DNA of 64,000 nucleotides from positions 893,172 through 957,171 of the forward strand of contig JAUKUA010000008.1 in assembly GCA_030549175.1 (NCBI GenBank). The letters run 5' to 3'. Source of the stretch: Lasiosphaeris hirsuta (taxonomy: Eukaryota > Ascomycota > Sordariomycetes > Sordariales > Lasiosphaeriaceae). Below the pieces are notes generated by a model. The model was not told the origin of the DNA. It worked only from the letters and a program-made list of their open reading frames with translations, and did not search any database. The translations under genes were made by a program, and so were the position numbers. This document shows, piece after piece, positions 22,863 to 35,299 of this stretch. The stretch's first letter is position 1, and each line of letters starts with the position of its first letter.

Positions 22863-23475
22863 GAGACAGTTAGTAGGGTCTAGAGGAGAAAGTCGATTCA
22901 CTATCAGTTCTATGAATCCAAAGCTTGGAAAGTCTGCCTTTGGGTGTTAGACGCTACGCAGTAGTTAGCAGTGATTTTTCGGTTTAGCTCGCATCGAAAT
23001 GCCTGGAGTCTGTGGTAGAGAGATATTACGGAGAGTGGCAACCAAGACAAGATAGGGAGCCCATTGGCAAAAGAGGCGGTAAGGAAAGATGGTGGCGCGG
23101 GCGGAAGGCGTGGGGTTGAGTGGTCTGATGGTGGTACAGATTACGAAACAGCTTCTTCGCCTTTGATACTGTTAACGTGGCGTAGCACAATCACTACTAG
23201 GGGAATGGTATTTGACCCACACCTCGGCCAACTCTTCCCTCCATCACCTCCACGTCGCTAATTCTACCTACTTCAAGACTAAGTTCATGATCATCTTCTC
23301 GGAGGAAGCGCCAACTTTCCTCCCTACATAGAGCCACCTCTATATCTGGCGGGGGAGCGCTTTAAGCTCAGCTGAGTATAATACCTCCAGCAGGTTATCA
23401 CGGCACCTTTCTCCTCGGATTCCTGCCCGCAGCCCTCTCTCATGTCAACTGTATCAAAGTCGAGTCACGTCCAGA
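22863..23475. other. Intergenic
   Basis: No gene seen. The 200 bases before the protease contain a C/T-rich leader region. Confidence 0.5.
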
Positions 23476-24723
23476 ATGCCCAAATATTTTCTCTCTAGTC
23501 TTGGACTTCTAGTCCTCTCTCTAGCCCCTTCACACGCAATCCACACCCCCCAAGATGCGGTGTCGGTGGTTCCCACGGATGACTTTCTGATTCTAGCTGC
23601 CAAAACCACCTCCGGCCGGCTGAATCCCCGCCAAACCACCAAAGTGTTCGAAGACCCCAACCAAATCAGCTACTCTGTCGAAATGGACATTGGGGGAAAG
23701 CCCTTCACCCTCCTCGTTGACACGGGTAGCGGCACCACTTGGGTAACGCCGCCCGATGGCCAGTACACTTGCACCCAGCTCTCCGACAACTCGGAATGCA
23801 CAGTCGGCACACGCCACCTGGCCGTCACCTCGGCCGAGCTGTCGCCCAGCAACCCACTGGGCTCCTTCAGCATCTCCTACCAGGGCGGAGGGGAGGCTAC
23901 CGGATACTACGTCGACCGGTCACTCCAGCTCGCACCCGGCCTCACCGTTGCCCACCAGGCCATCGGCGTGGCCACCAGCTTCAAGCAGGACGCCCACAGC
24001 GGCAGCCCGTCGTGGATGGATGGCCTGCTGGGGCTGGGGCCGTGGATCGACTACTCCTCGCCGTTCTTCAGCATCCTGTCGTCGCTCAAGATCAAACAGT
24101 TTGGCCTCGCCCTGTTCGGCGACGCTGACACCGACTCCAAGGCGTCCAATGGCGGCCTCTTATCCTTCAGCGGCTACCCCAGCGCGCTCAAGATCACGTC
24201 GAGCTGGGCGACCATTCCACTCCTCTGGGAGCTTCCTTATAGCTACTGGTACACCATCGAGCCGGATTCGTACGTCATCAACGGCAACAAGGTGGGCAAC
24301 CAGGGCGTGCCGCTCATCGTGGACAGCGGGACCACGTACACGCGAGTGCCCAGGGCCGTGGCCGCCGAGCTGTACAAGCTCCTCCCCGGCACGGGGAGCA
24401 GCGATCCCCTCAAGGCGTGCGGGTCGAGTCCGGGGCCCAACGAAAAGTGTCTGGCGGATGGGCTTTGGAAGATTCCGTGTGACGCCAAGATGCCCGCGTT
24501 TGGAATCGTCCTGGGTGGCATGGAGTTTCAGTTTCAGGCAGATAACTTGAATGCTGTCAATGGGAACTTGTGCTTTTGTTCGGTAGGGCCAATTAGCAGT
24601 GCGGATGAGACGGGCGTGCTCGGCTTTAGCTTTTGGAAGAATGATGTCATGGTTGTTCATGACTGGACGGACGCGGAGAAGCCCAAGTTGATGATGGCGA
24701 CTTATGAGGATCCGGAGAAGTAA
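23476..24723 (+). CDS. Secreted pepsin-like aspartic protease (family A1)
   Basis: Intronless gene for 415 residues. A signal peptide (MPKYFLSSLGLLVLSLAPSHA) is followed by a propeptide of about 40-45 residues. The two catalytic motifs are present: DTGSGTTWV with Asp82, and VDSGTTYTRV with Asp283. The Tyr flap region falls in between, and the spacing of about 200 residues is normal for A1 proteases. Cys residues sit at CTQLSDNSEC and in the C-terminal lobe (CGSS, CLAD, IPCD, LCFCS), allowing disulfides. The C-terminus (MMATYEDPEK) is polar, with no GPI-like hydrophobic tail, so a soluble secreted enzyme is expected. Such enzymes digest extracellular protein at acidic pH. All key residues are present and the reading frame is clean. 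Confidence 0.92.
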   Translation: MPKYFLSSLGLLVLSLAPSHAIHTPQDAVSVVPTDDFLILAAKTTSGRLNPRQTTKVFEDPNQISYSVEMDIGGKPFTLLVDTGSGTTWVTPPDGQYTCTQLSDNSECTVGTRHLAVTSAELSPSNPLGSFSISYQGGGEATGYYVDRSLQLAPGLTVAHQAIGVATSFKQDAHSGSPSWMDGLLGLGPWIDYSSPFFSILSSLKIKQFGLALFGDADTDSKASNGGLLSFSGYPSALKITSSWATIPLLWELPYSYWYTIEPDSYVINGNKVGNQGVPLIVDSGTTYTRVPRAVAAELYKLLPGTGSSDPLKACGSSPGPNEKCLADGLWKIPCDAKMPAFGIVLGGMEFQFQADNLNAVNGNLCFCSVGPISSADETGVLGFSFWKNDVMVVHDWTDAEKPKLMMATYEDPEK

Positions 24724-27030
24724 AGATTATTCAGAGGGTAAGGAGTCGAGGTTTTAATGCAATAAGTGTAATGAGTTGTATTTTTTTCCCCCAGCAGCAG
24801 CCGGGTTCAAAAGCTAGGAATATTATAAGCGATGGGTAGTTGAGCTTTAGTGACATTTTCTTCACAAACCGCAGCGTTTATTGCCCTGTCAAGTAATTTC
24901 GAGATAAGTTGGTGATAACAGTGTCCTCCACATTTTGTAACCACCTTGATTAGGCGTGCCTGCATTTCATTAGACACACAGAGTAGACAACAGCTAAGTT
25001 GGCGAATTTTGAACAACGCTGCACAAGGATTGACTAGAACACGTGTGACTAGTCCATAAAATCTGGGTGTAATTATTCTCATTTCGCTTCAAGCTTTAGT
25101 ATATCTAGCAAATAGTAGCTTGGATACCGTATGCGTGCGAAGCGTGCTGTTTGATGGTGCTTACAGCCGTCACATCTTTTTCCAACATGGCGCCCAGATC
25201 TTGTAAGATATCGAGGAATTTCTGTGAGATTACAAAAGCGCTGTATGTTGGCATTTTAGTATCTAAATAGGTGGCCAGTCCATCTCAATGCTTCAAATAC
25301 TTCGAATTCTATACACATTGAGCACTTAGCTTGCACCTGCACCTCAGACGATTCAAACCTCCAATTTTAGCTGGCTAGACTAGACTGAAAGTTCTAACCT
25401 CCTAAGTATATGGCATGAGGGATATTAACCTTGTGTCTACTATTAATCATTATCGGAGTTCCCTCAGCGACCGCTAAGTATACTCCAAATGTTAGGCTCC
25501 AAGGTCGCCTAAGGTCGCTGTAAGGAGATTGAACGTTATCTATGACATCTCAAATATGTTTCATTGCTGTTTTGAGTTTCTCCGATAAGTATCAGGACGC
25601 ACTGCCCTTGTAATGAGGTTGCTGTTGGTAGAGGATGTGTTGCACGCTTCCCTCAAAGTCGACGGCGTGTTAGCGGATGCAGAGTTGTTTGCCTGTCCGG
25701 GGGGGGGGGGGGGGAGGGGGGGTTGCCTCATACAAGAATCATATGTTATGGTGTGGAGGTATCCTGTGGGTAACCGCCAAACAGCTACTACTACCGCCGC
25801 CCCGGCCCCAGGCAAAAACACAGAGAGTTTCTGGTTCCGATTGTTGATTCGTTGCCATTCCAGTTTCTGATCTGGTTGCCACACGTTCCTACATTCTAAC
25901 AAGCAGCAACTAACCCAGGAAAAGCCACCCCCCGCTCTCCAATGCAACATTATCGGTGGTAGTATATTCCCGTGTGAGGGTATTTCGGGTCTGAGTACTA
26001 GAAAGCCTGAGTCGTAGTCCAGCTTCCAGGCGGCCCGCTTGTCTGAAATAGCGTGCTTATACACGGCCTCCAATATTCCTTCCATCCGTATGACTATCGG
26101 CTTTCGGTTGACAGAGGCTCCTAGGGGCTTGTGGTAAAAGTCGTTACCGGTGAAAGCAGGTATCCTCTTGGTCGGGTACATGCCAGCTTGTCCGTTGGCC
26201 TCGGAGACAAAGACGAGAGACGGACAATAAGAGCGTTCGAATACCTGGCGCTTGGTGTTAAAAGTGAGAACCATGCCCACTCGACCATTAAGGCTCATAC
26301 AGTTAAGGAAGATGACGGCAAACAGAAGACTAGTGTCAATGAAGCTCCGGCACTGTCCGATTTGAGCTTGCATTGGCGGCTCCCAGTCTGCCTTATCTTC
26401 CAGTTTAGACGGGTATAGGATCCGAACAACGGGAGATGCAACTCGATGACTAGCGGCTTGATTTCATAAAAAAGGCGTGGTATCTTGCTTTCCCCTTCGT
26501 TGGCCTCCGAACAATGGAATACCGATGGGAAACCACAGCGTCAGATATCGCCCGACATCTTGAAGAACGACGGAGACTTGGCCAAGAGGCCGGTGTGCAC
26601 TAGTAATCGCTCGCATCGATCGGTTTCGACTCGCCACGCAAAGATGGAGTAGTCCTTGAAGATCCGGAGTAGTTCCTCCTAGAGTCGAAGAAAGGCCTTA
26701 AGGCCTTTGCCGTAAATTGAGGGCATGTTAATACCAAAAGTCCCAGAAAGCAATAAGCTTCATCCTCAACGCGGGTGGTTTGCCATCCTAATGACCATAA
26801 AAGTCGCTGGGCTTGAAGCCGATGGTGAGATGTCTACCGCACCTGTTTTAGGATTCGCAGCTTTTTACTACACCTAAGGTGACATTAAATTCAGGATATA
26901 GGCCGTATAGAATAAGAGAAAGATTAGGAGCCGCCTTGAGGGCTGGTGGTATACGTCATTGCAGTTTCAGTGACTATGGCTCACAATACCCTGAAGAGAC
27001 AGATGATGGATTTTGAGTTTTACCTATTAT
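24724..27030. other. Gene-poor stretch with possible decayed ORF
   Basis: A 270-codon open frame on the - strand (25561-26373) runs across a 16-bp G run (25699-25714) and contains no recognisable domain. The + strand at 25890-26400 also reads in long fragments with few stops. Either could be a relic; I cannot choose. The rest shows nothing. Confidence 0.3.
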
Positions 27031-27480
27031 TGTGACACCGTAGACAGAGTCAAAGGCGACCACGATCAAGCGGTCCAAGGTCAACAATACACAAAGGTAA
27101 GAACCTCGGGATACAAGACGGGGATCGTGACGGTTAGGAGGGTAAATCTAGTGAAGGGGGACAGTAGGATCAATCACTTGATGTCGCAATCTGGACGGTT
27201 GTTTCACAGTCGTGACGAACTACCCCAGCAGTGCTGTTGGTTCGAATCAGAGTTTTCACCAATCTGCAGCGCTGTAGATGATTGTCACAAGGTCGCCCAA
27301 GACTCAAAGGTCAATTGGAATCAGCGCAAGGTTCAATCCAGATGTTCCGCGCAGTGGAGAGGGAGAATGATGGTTGCAACGCAAAGTGATAGAGTCAATT
27401 GTGCGACAGGATGGCAAAGAGCAACGAGGGTTCAGAGTGTCAATTCTAGCCGCTGCCACGGCCCGGTTGGTTATGATATA
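27031..27480 (+). repeat. LTR-like dispersed repeat, copy 1
   Basis: Begins TGTGACAC and shares ordered blocks with 58844-59180: GCTGTTGGTTCGAATCAGAG TTTTCAC against GCTATTGGTTTAGTTCAGAG CTTTCAC, then AAGGTTCAATCCAGATGTT against AAGGTCCGATTCAGAGGTT, then GCAACGCAAAGTGATAGAG against GCAATGTAAAGTGGTAGAG. The TGTGAC start suggests a solo LTR, but I see no partner LTR, primer site or internal domain. The 3' boundary is approximate. Confidence 0.45.
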
Positions 27481-28457
27481 AGTCCCTTGGGGAGATTGTA
27501 AGCGTTGGCGCTCACAGCGTCAGCCTCGCACGCCCCACTCGCCATTTCAACCAATAGGGGTCCGGCTCGCCTTCGTACTGATGCATATATTGAAGTCACG
27601 ACCTATTGTCCTGAAGTAACTAGACTCCGGAGAACCTTCTAGCTGGTTACCTTGGATGCGCGCGTTTATGGAGGAAACGCATCATACCCGTAAATCTAAA
27701 TACAGTATATGAGCAGCGCTGTTGATCAGTAACTCCGATGCCTTTCCACGAGTCGGTCTATGTTCCAAGCCAGCCGTAGTCTTGCAGGACTTCCGAATGT
27801 GTGCCGAGTTCCTGTGATCTGGTTCAACCAATCCACCGGCTCTTTGCACATGTCCACTGTTGGCCGAAGGTCCGCGGTGTACTGTGGCTACACTTTCACT
27901 TCGGTGGATCCAGCAGTGTGGCACCCAGAACCACGCTATTTAACTTGACTTTTGAAACAATGCGCACAATCAAGCTAGGCACCAACAGCCTTGGCACCCC
28001 ACTTCGACCCCTATCTATATTTCCCTACTGGAGTCTGCCTGGAGTCTGCCTGGCCACAGGCTTGACTCACACCATATTTGTATGACACAAACGGGCAACA
28101 AACAGCGTTTCGTGAGTTAGAACAAAAGTCACATGTTTTCGTGTCGAATGGGCCTCGAGCGGTAGGCAGACACGCTCTCAAAGCGTATCCCGAATCCCTG
28201 TAGCGCGTCCTCGGCTTGTTCCGCAATTGGTCGGGTGGTTGGTTGGTACCTGACCTTGTAGCGGTGTGCACAACGAGATCAAGTGGCAAGCCACCGCACA
28301 GAAACTACAAAACATCATAATCGCTCCCGTCACCTTTTCGACCAGCAGACATTTCAAATCTTGATTTTTGCTGTTGTAGTTCGAATTTTGGAATGCGCTC
28401 ATAGTATCGACGATAGTTTGTTACATTTCGTCGTCTCACCGCCGCCTGATCTCAACC

Positions 28458-31400
28458 ATGGCGATGCCCAAGATCCAAGATTTGCCGGTCCCTCCCAAGG
28501 ACCTGCCTGGCTACATTGCTGCTCATCCGGAGATCCCCATGGCAGACATCATGAAGCCCTACCGCCAGTACGAGGCCGAGCTTCGCACCGTTTTTGCTCA
28601 AGACCGCGCCAATCCCGCCCTCGAGGATCCGTACCTCAACGTTTTACCTCTGTTCAACAAGGACACCAAGCTCATCACTACGCGTTCCCGCGACCTCGCC
28701 AAAGAGACCGATGAGGAGAAAGCCCGCTACATAATGCCTCTTCCGGCCGAGAAGCGCCGTCCTCATGGGTCGCCTGCCGTCGTGGGCTCCATCAAAGAGT
28801 TTCAGAAGAATTTCAGCATTTTTTCCGAGTCCTCTCTTGCTGATCTGAACTGGGACAACATAGTGGCTGCCGGCTCTTCTGTTGTGAACTGCATCCTACC
28901 CGTACCGGCCGAGTTCAACACTACCAAGCGCAAGCTGCGTGAGTACTACCACGAGAAATTCTGCCCGGCTTCCGATGTAGACTTGTTTCTCTACGGCTTG
29001 GCCCACGACGAGGCAATCGAAAAGATCAAGGAGGTTGAACGGGCTATTCGCGACGCCATTCTGACCGAAATCACCGTTGTTCGCACCAAATACGCCATCA
29101 CTATCGCTTCGCAGTACCCTACTCGCCATGTCCAGGTATGTCATCCGTCTGTCTCTCTGATCTCATCTCACAGCCTCTGACACGCTGAAACCTGAAACCC
29201 AGATTGTTCTTCGTGTTTACAAATCCGTCGGCGAGATCCTGACCAGCTTTGACATTGACGCGGCCGGCGGCGCCTACGACGGCAAGCAAGTCTATGTCGC
29301 CCCTCGCGCCCTGGGCAGCTACATCACGCAGATCAACCACATCGACCTCACTCGTCGTAGTCCCTCGTACGAGAATCGCCTGTCCAAGTACAGTCACCGC
29401 AACTTTGAGGTCTACTGGCCGGATCTCGACCGCAGCCGCATCGACCCGACCGTCTTCGAGCGGTCCTTCCAGCGCACCCTGGGGCTTGCTCGTCTGCTCG
29501 TGCTCGAGCGTCTGCCCACGTCTTCGGCTCGTGAAACGTACATGAACAAGCGGCGTGAGGAGCGCGGCCGTCCCACCTTCCACAGCACGGCGTACTATCG
29601 GCGTCTCGGCGGCAACATCAAGGACCTCCACGAAGACGAGGTAGCTGACTGGGTCGACGAGGGAGATGTGTCCAACTACCACACCTTCACCGTCCCGTAT
29701 GGCGCCAAGTTCCACGCCAAGAAGATTGAAAAGCTGTGCTACACGCGCGACCTGCTGCTCAACGCCGAGTGGAACCAGCCCAAGGAGCGAGAGGTTTACC
29801 TCCATCGACACCCGGCATTCTTTGGACGCGTCGAGCATGTTATCGAGGATTGCTGCGGTTGCTGCCCAGCGCCCGTGACGCCCGAAGAAAACGAGGTGGC
29901 CGAAAAGGAGGCCGAGATCTACATCTCTGGCAAGGTGTCGTTCCTGATCGATAATCCCGGGCGCCAACAGATCGGGTCGTTCAATCCCCTGACGGACGAC
30001 GACTGGACCGACATGGCCTACATAGGAAATACGGCCCGGCTGTGCCAGAGCATCGTCGATGGAGACCGGGAAGATGTAACGAGCTGGCTTGCGCAGGAGG
30101 GCGCGGACCCCAACAAGCGAGACTATACTGGGCGTTCGCCACTACACCTTGCTGTCATGAGCTCCACGCCCGAGGTGGTGCAATGCCTTGTTGACAGCGG
30201 AGCTCGCATCACGGCGCGGCTGGCGGATGGCCGCACGGCATTGCATCTGGCCGCCGAGGGCGGCAAGGCCGAGATGATCAAAATCTTGATGGAGAAGAGC
30301 ACGGAAAACGAGGAGGAGTACGAGGAGCAGCAGTCCCGGCTTAGGGCGGCCAAGTTTGGTGGCAACGTTGACGGGGCTAGGCCCGGGCCTACGAAGAAGG
30401 AAGATGCGGAGGAAATGGCTCATGGTAAAGCTGAGACCCGGAGCGATGGCGACCAAGCGGATGGCGATGAGCCGGGCGAGGACTCAGACGTCGAGGTGAT
30501 TGACGGCGAAGAGACGGAAGCAGGCGCTGCCTCTATTGCGACTGGCTCGTTTGTCAAGGTCAAAAAGGGGGGCGACGAGGTTGGCAAGAGCATCGTGCCG
30601 GAGGAATCGTTGGATGAGCCCGATTACTACAAGACTGATGTCTTGTCGTGGGATATCCCGTGTTCGCCCCTGCATTTTGCCATTGCTGGTGGCCACGAGG
30701 AAGTTGTGAGGATTCTTTGCGAGGTATGAAGCCGCCAACAGATACACACACATACGTACCCTTTACCTTGAGAAAGCTAACTTTTTTCTTTTCTTTTTCT
30801 TCTAGTTTGGCGCCGATGCCATCCTTCCCGTCAAGTTCCTAAATAGCGACAAGGAACCTACCAACGCGATTCTCACCCTTGCTCTTGCACTCTGCCTACC
30901 CCTCGAGAAAGCCGAGTCTATGGCCCGGCTCCTCCTCCAACTTGGCGCCAGCTCTTCCCAGGCCGATCTGCACGGCTGTACCGCCTTCCACCGCTATGTC
31001 GAGCAGGCCAAGACTGGCATGATCGACACCCTCTGGGATCTCGACAAGACTGGCGTCAAGGCGGCACTGAACCACCTACTCTTGGGCACATCGTACTGGA
31101 ATCCTCATGCCGTATCCCCGCTGCACACGGCCATCGGCAACGGTAACGGCATGCTCGTCATCAAATTGCTCGAGGCTGGTGCCAACGCCGATATCGACTT
31201 TGAGAGCTGGCTACGTGCGGCCAAGTTCTCATCGGGCATGGAGAAGCGGCTGCAATCGTACGACCAGAACAAGGCCATGTACCACCGGTCGGTAGACCAG
31301 CCACTCATGGTTGCCCTGCGCACCTCCCCCGATCCCGACATGGCGGTACAGCTGCTGCAGGGTGGCGCGGATCCCAACACCATGACGCAGACCTCGTACC

Positions 31401-34248
31401 AGCTACTCACGGATGAGTGGCAGCGCAGGTACAACAAGGGCGAGACGGCCCTGGATGTGACCCGCACGCACATTGAGAACCTACGCAAATACAGTGGGGA
31501 GATGTTCTCGGACGTGAAGCCCGAGCTGCAGGAAGGCATGGACGAGTATTTGGCTAGCCTAGACAAGGGCTCGTATCGCTACTGGCTGGCTTCAGACGAT
31601 GTCAAGGCCAGGAAGGAGCAGCACAAGGAAGCCGTGAAGAACTATGAAGAGAAGGTCAAGAAATTTGAAGAGATGAAGGGGGTAGCCGAGAAGAAAGAGG
31701 CGATTGGGGAAGCCCTGGCTGGGATGGAGAAGATCGAGGCCTTGCTTCTTGAGAAGGGTGCAAAGACTTTCAACGAGCTCCACCCCGACATTGAGACGCA
31801 CGCGGCCCAGAACAGCTACAGCCACCTGAAGACGGACGAGCCAAAGAAACCTTACAAGTACCCTCTCGCTTTTCACAACACGACTGATGTCACGGAGAAG
31901 AGACGGCAGGCGTACGAGGAGCTGTAAGCTGCTTCTTTTTTTTTTTATCTTCATAAAGAACTGAGCCAGAGCTGACAGAGCTGACATGGAAATAGATTCG
32001 AGGCTGCTTGGGCCGGCAACGTGGACAAGATCAAGTCCTTGACCACAAGCTCTTGGGACGAAGGCCAATCCGAGCCGCCACTCAAGATCGCCGTGAGGGA
32101 CAATCGGGAAAACAACCCCATGTCTCTGGCCTTCCTCCGAGGACACGTCGGAGTTGCCAAAGCAGTCCTCGATATCGTGGAGGCCCAGTACTGCCCTGCC
32201 GAGGAGGTGGCTCAGCGGTTTCATATGGAGAGGTGCAACAGTGACGATGGGGATGAGGACCAAGACTATGACTCGGAGGGAGACGAAAAGGACGATGACA
32301 ATGACGGCTCGGAACCGCGCATCGTCTCGCGAACCGTTGACAAGAAGTTCACTGTCGAGAACATTGGACAGGTCTCGATGCAGGTCAAGTCGCGCACGCG
32401 GCCGCTGGAGCTGCTGCTCTGGAGTTGTCCGACATTCAAGATTGATAGCGTTGGTGAGGTGGCTAATTGCAGGGAGTCGGGACTGCTGCGGTTCGTCATG
32501 TCCCAAGATGACCTGGCGGGGTTTAAGATATTGCTGGGCTGGGGAGCATATTTCGCGTCTCGCAAGCTTCCAGGCGATAACGACGAAGAAGAGGCGACCG
32601 GCCTATTCAACTTCCCCGACAGCGAGTTCCAGTGGGCAGTGGAGCATGGAAAGACGCAAATGCTGGCCGAGATGATCAAGCAGACGGGAGCCGGCATTCC
32701 CCTAGAGCATCTCGTCAAGAAGAGCGGCGTGGAGATGAAGGAGAAGCCGAAGCATTACCAGGGCTTAACCGTCTACGGCAAGAAGAGGTATGTTATCGGC
32801 ATGCCATGTTATTAGGCCAAGCCAAAAGCTCCTCTGGCAAACGTGAGATTAACAACTAGAGTAGGAGGGACTGGGCCAACGCCGGACGAAACCTCGTGGT
32901 TAGGGCCACTGGAATGAAGACGCCGCCGCTTCTGCATGCTACGCTAGCTGCCAACATCGAGTCGGTTGAGTGGTTCCTCGGTGACGCGCCATCCCGCCAC
33001 TACACCGAGTTTGGCCAGTCCAAGGCCGCTCTGACGGACCCAAGGCTGAAGCACCTCAGCCGGACGCCTGGAGGCTTTGACAGGGCTGTCGCCCGCTGGC
33101 TCGGCGCCCAGAGTGCGTATCTGTTCTGTCCTCTTGTCCATTTCCTTATTTTTTTTCTAGCTAACAATTGTACAGATGAAGTCATTCTCCACCTTGCAGT
33201 CATGGCCGATCCAACGGCCGAAGCCAGAAGGGTTATCACTTACATTATTCAATCCTACCCCGCCACACTCGAGACCAAAAACTCGGACGGAGACACGCCC
33301 CTCATGACAGCCTGCTACTTTGGCCGCACCGACTTTGTCGAGCTCCTCATCGCTGCCGGCGCTGATCAGTCCATACGGAACAAGGGCGGCAACAACCTCG
33401 TCCACTACGCCGTGTCTGGCCTCCCACGCGCCGAGCAGCTGGAGCCCTTGCTCCAGCGCCTCGATAAGGACCTGCTTCCCCACCTCTTCATCTCGCGCAC
33501 TAGCCTCCACGGTAGCGGCATGACGCCGCTGCATGCCTTTGTCGATGCCACGGCACCGTCGGCATCGTACGCGAGACGGAACGCGTACAAGACCGACAAA
33601 GAGTGGCTGGACGTGCTTAAGCTGCTGCTCCAGTTCGGCGGCGGCGCCGAGCTGGAGATGCTTAACGGCGCTGGTGACACGCTGCTGCACACGGCCGTCA
33701 TGCGCGCTTCTGTTCCGCTCGTGCGTGCCATTCTAGAGTTCTGCCCCAGCCTGGTATACCGCGAGAACGCCGTCGGACGCACACCGGCCGAGGTGGCGCG
33801 GGATCGTGTCACGGCCGACAAGTTCAAGGCGCCGAGCGTGCCGAACCTACCGAACAACACACAAAGCTCTGTCTCCGCATTGGTGGGGCGCACACCCGGC
33901 GAGTTTGTTTCCAGCACGAAGGAGTTGGCCAAGGAGTCGGACACGAACGAGGTGTGGAAGGTATGCCTCGAGCATATGGACAAGTATCCCGGCAAGCGGA
34001 GGCTAGTGAGTCTGAACGAGGCAAACGACGTGGCAAAAAGGCTAGGCGAACAGTACAGCGCGTCGCGGTACTTTAGCATTCAAGCGAGGAGCGAGGATGA
34101 TGACGAGGATGAGAAAGACGAGGACGGGGAGAGGGCGAGGAACGTGGCCGATTTCAGCGTGCAATCGAGGAACTTGAGGAGTGATCGCAGGTGGCTTTGC
34201 GAGAAATGCTTGAAGAGGGGCAGCGAGTGCCGTTGTGGAGAGCAGTGA
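28458..34248 (+). CDS. Giant ankyrin protein with N-terminal nucleotidyltransferase-like region (six exons)
   Basis: Exons: 28458-29135, 29203-30723, 30806-31923, 31996-32787, 32865-33112, 33176-34248; introns of 67, 82, 72, 77 and 63 bp, all GT...AG. The last intron is a multiple of three with no stop, so a plain ORF reading misses it; it has a CTAAC branch and GTACAG acceptor. The product has 1809 residues. Residues about 130-290 look like a DNA polymerase beta-type nucleotidyltransferase fold: AAGSSVVNCILP (Gly139), SDVDLFLYGL (Asp173, Asp175), then SFDIDAAGGAYDGKQVYVAP (Asp243/245) and HIDLTRRSPSYENRLSKYS. Ankyrin repeats follow at about 532-592, an acidic linker at 595-690, more ankyrins in exons 3-6 (for example DGDTPLMTACYFGRTDFVEL), a charged coiled region near 920-990, and a C-terminal Cys cluster (CEKCLKRGSECRCGEQ). 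The substrate of the putative transferase is unknown. The gene is GC-rich and intact. Confidence 0.85.
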
Positions 34249-34759
34249 GGGCGAGATTGGAGTTGAGGATGGCAGTGCCTTGTTACTGTTGTGATTTGGG
34301 CGTGCTTTCAAATAGACACTACTGGATGTTGCCGAGTTCTCCTTTAGCGCCCCAACGGCATCCCTTCCCGCTCTTGGCATCATAGCAACTCGTATTCCAT
34401 CATTCAGAATATCCATGTCCGATACCGCCACCTGTTTAATGGCCTGCCAGCCATCTCCAAGTCGGTTGCGAGCTGGCCGTCTGCGGGCTCCCGGCCTCAG
34501 GCCAGACTGAGATTCAATCGCCGTGGAAAGGACACATTATATCCCTGCTCTCAAATGTGCGCTGGTTGCTGCTGTCAGGTAACGGTCTCTATCAGCTGAC
34601 AGCACCAATAACTCCAAAAAGAGTTAATAACTCGCAGCTAAAATATAAACATCGCTTTAACAACTCCAAAATTGACCCTACGAATTTCCCTTTCCTTCTT
34701 CGGAATTAAGTAAAGGGCTGTCACTGTGCGGAAAATGGGGTGAGACTTCGTCATGAGTA
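34249..34759. other. Intergenic
   Basis: No gene seen; AT-rich in the second half. Confidence 0.45.
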
Positions 34760-35290
34760 GCAGGTAAATACGTAACTAGGCCACCTCTTGGAGTGGAGGG
34801 AGAAGGATAGGCTTTGGGTGGAGGAGGGATGGGCGCTGACGTGCATCTTCTCTGTCTGATCTGGGAAGTCGTTCGCTTTGACGGAGACGAGTCTGATGTA
34901 GTCTCGGTATTTGCGCGTCACGGGTAGGAAGTCAATGCCGACTTGTTTCTGCTGAATGGAGGAGCAGACGAAGATGTACCCGATAGGCAGGGGTTGCGGA
35001 TGGCATGCCATCAGTCAGTGTTATGAGGAGCGAGAGGTAGGAAACATACCTGCAAGAGTCCGTCATGGAGCTCGGGAGTAGCTCGATGATTAGCGGTTAG
35101 GCGCCTGTCTTGACAAAGGCGGAGATAGCCTCAGTGTTGGCAGGGGTTGCGAGGACAGATCTCTCATCTGGGGCATCTTTATACACCACGATCGTGGGCT
35201 TATACCTTGCTTCCTCAGAAACGCAAGGATTCTTCATATTCAAAGGTGAGAAACAGACTTTGTTTAAACCAAAACGAAGCTGACAGCGAG
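34760..35290 (-). pseudogene. Protein disulfide isomerase relic (b/b' region)
   Basis: Reading from high to low coordinates: SEEARYKPTIVVYKDAPDER, then TPANTEAISAFVKTGA, a TAA, PLIIELLPSSMTDSC, a break with a GTATGT-like donor, and LPIGYIFVCSSIQQKQVGID followed by FLPVTRKYRDYIRLVSVKAN. This order matches the b and b' thioredoxin-like domains of fungal PDI (PAIVLYK ... ISAFVKT ... PLAYIF ... FxPxAxKYK). No CxxC active-site domain is seen upstream, the frame shifts, and an in-frame stop is present. It is a decayed fragment, not a working gene. Confidence 0.6.
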
Positions 35291-35299
35291 GAACCGACC

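Noticed and set aside
25561..26373. 270-codon open frame on the - strand
   Set aside because: Runs through a 16-bp G homopolymer and has no domain; not annotated as a gene, though a relic is possible.
29119..29967. 282-codon open frame on the - strand
   Set aside because: Antisense of exon 2 of the ankyrin gene, which has a well-supported exon-intron structure and domains.
31592..32506. 304-codon open frame on the - strand
   Set aside because: Antisense shadow across exons 3 and 4 of the ankyrin gene, running through an intron.
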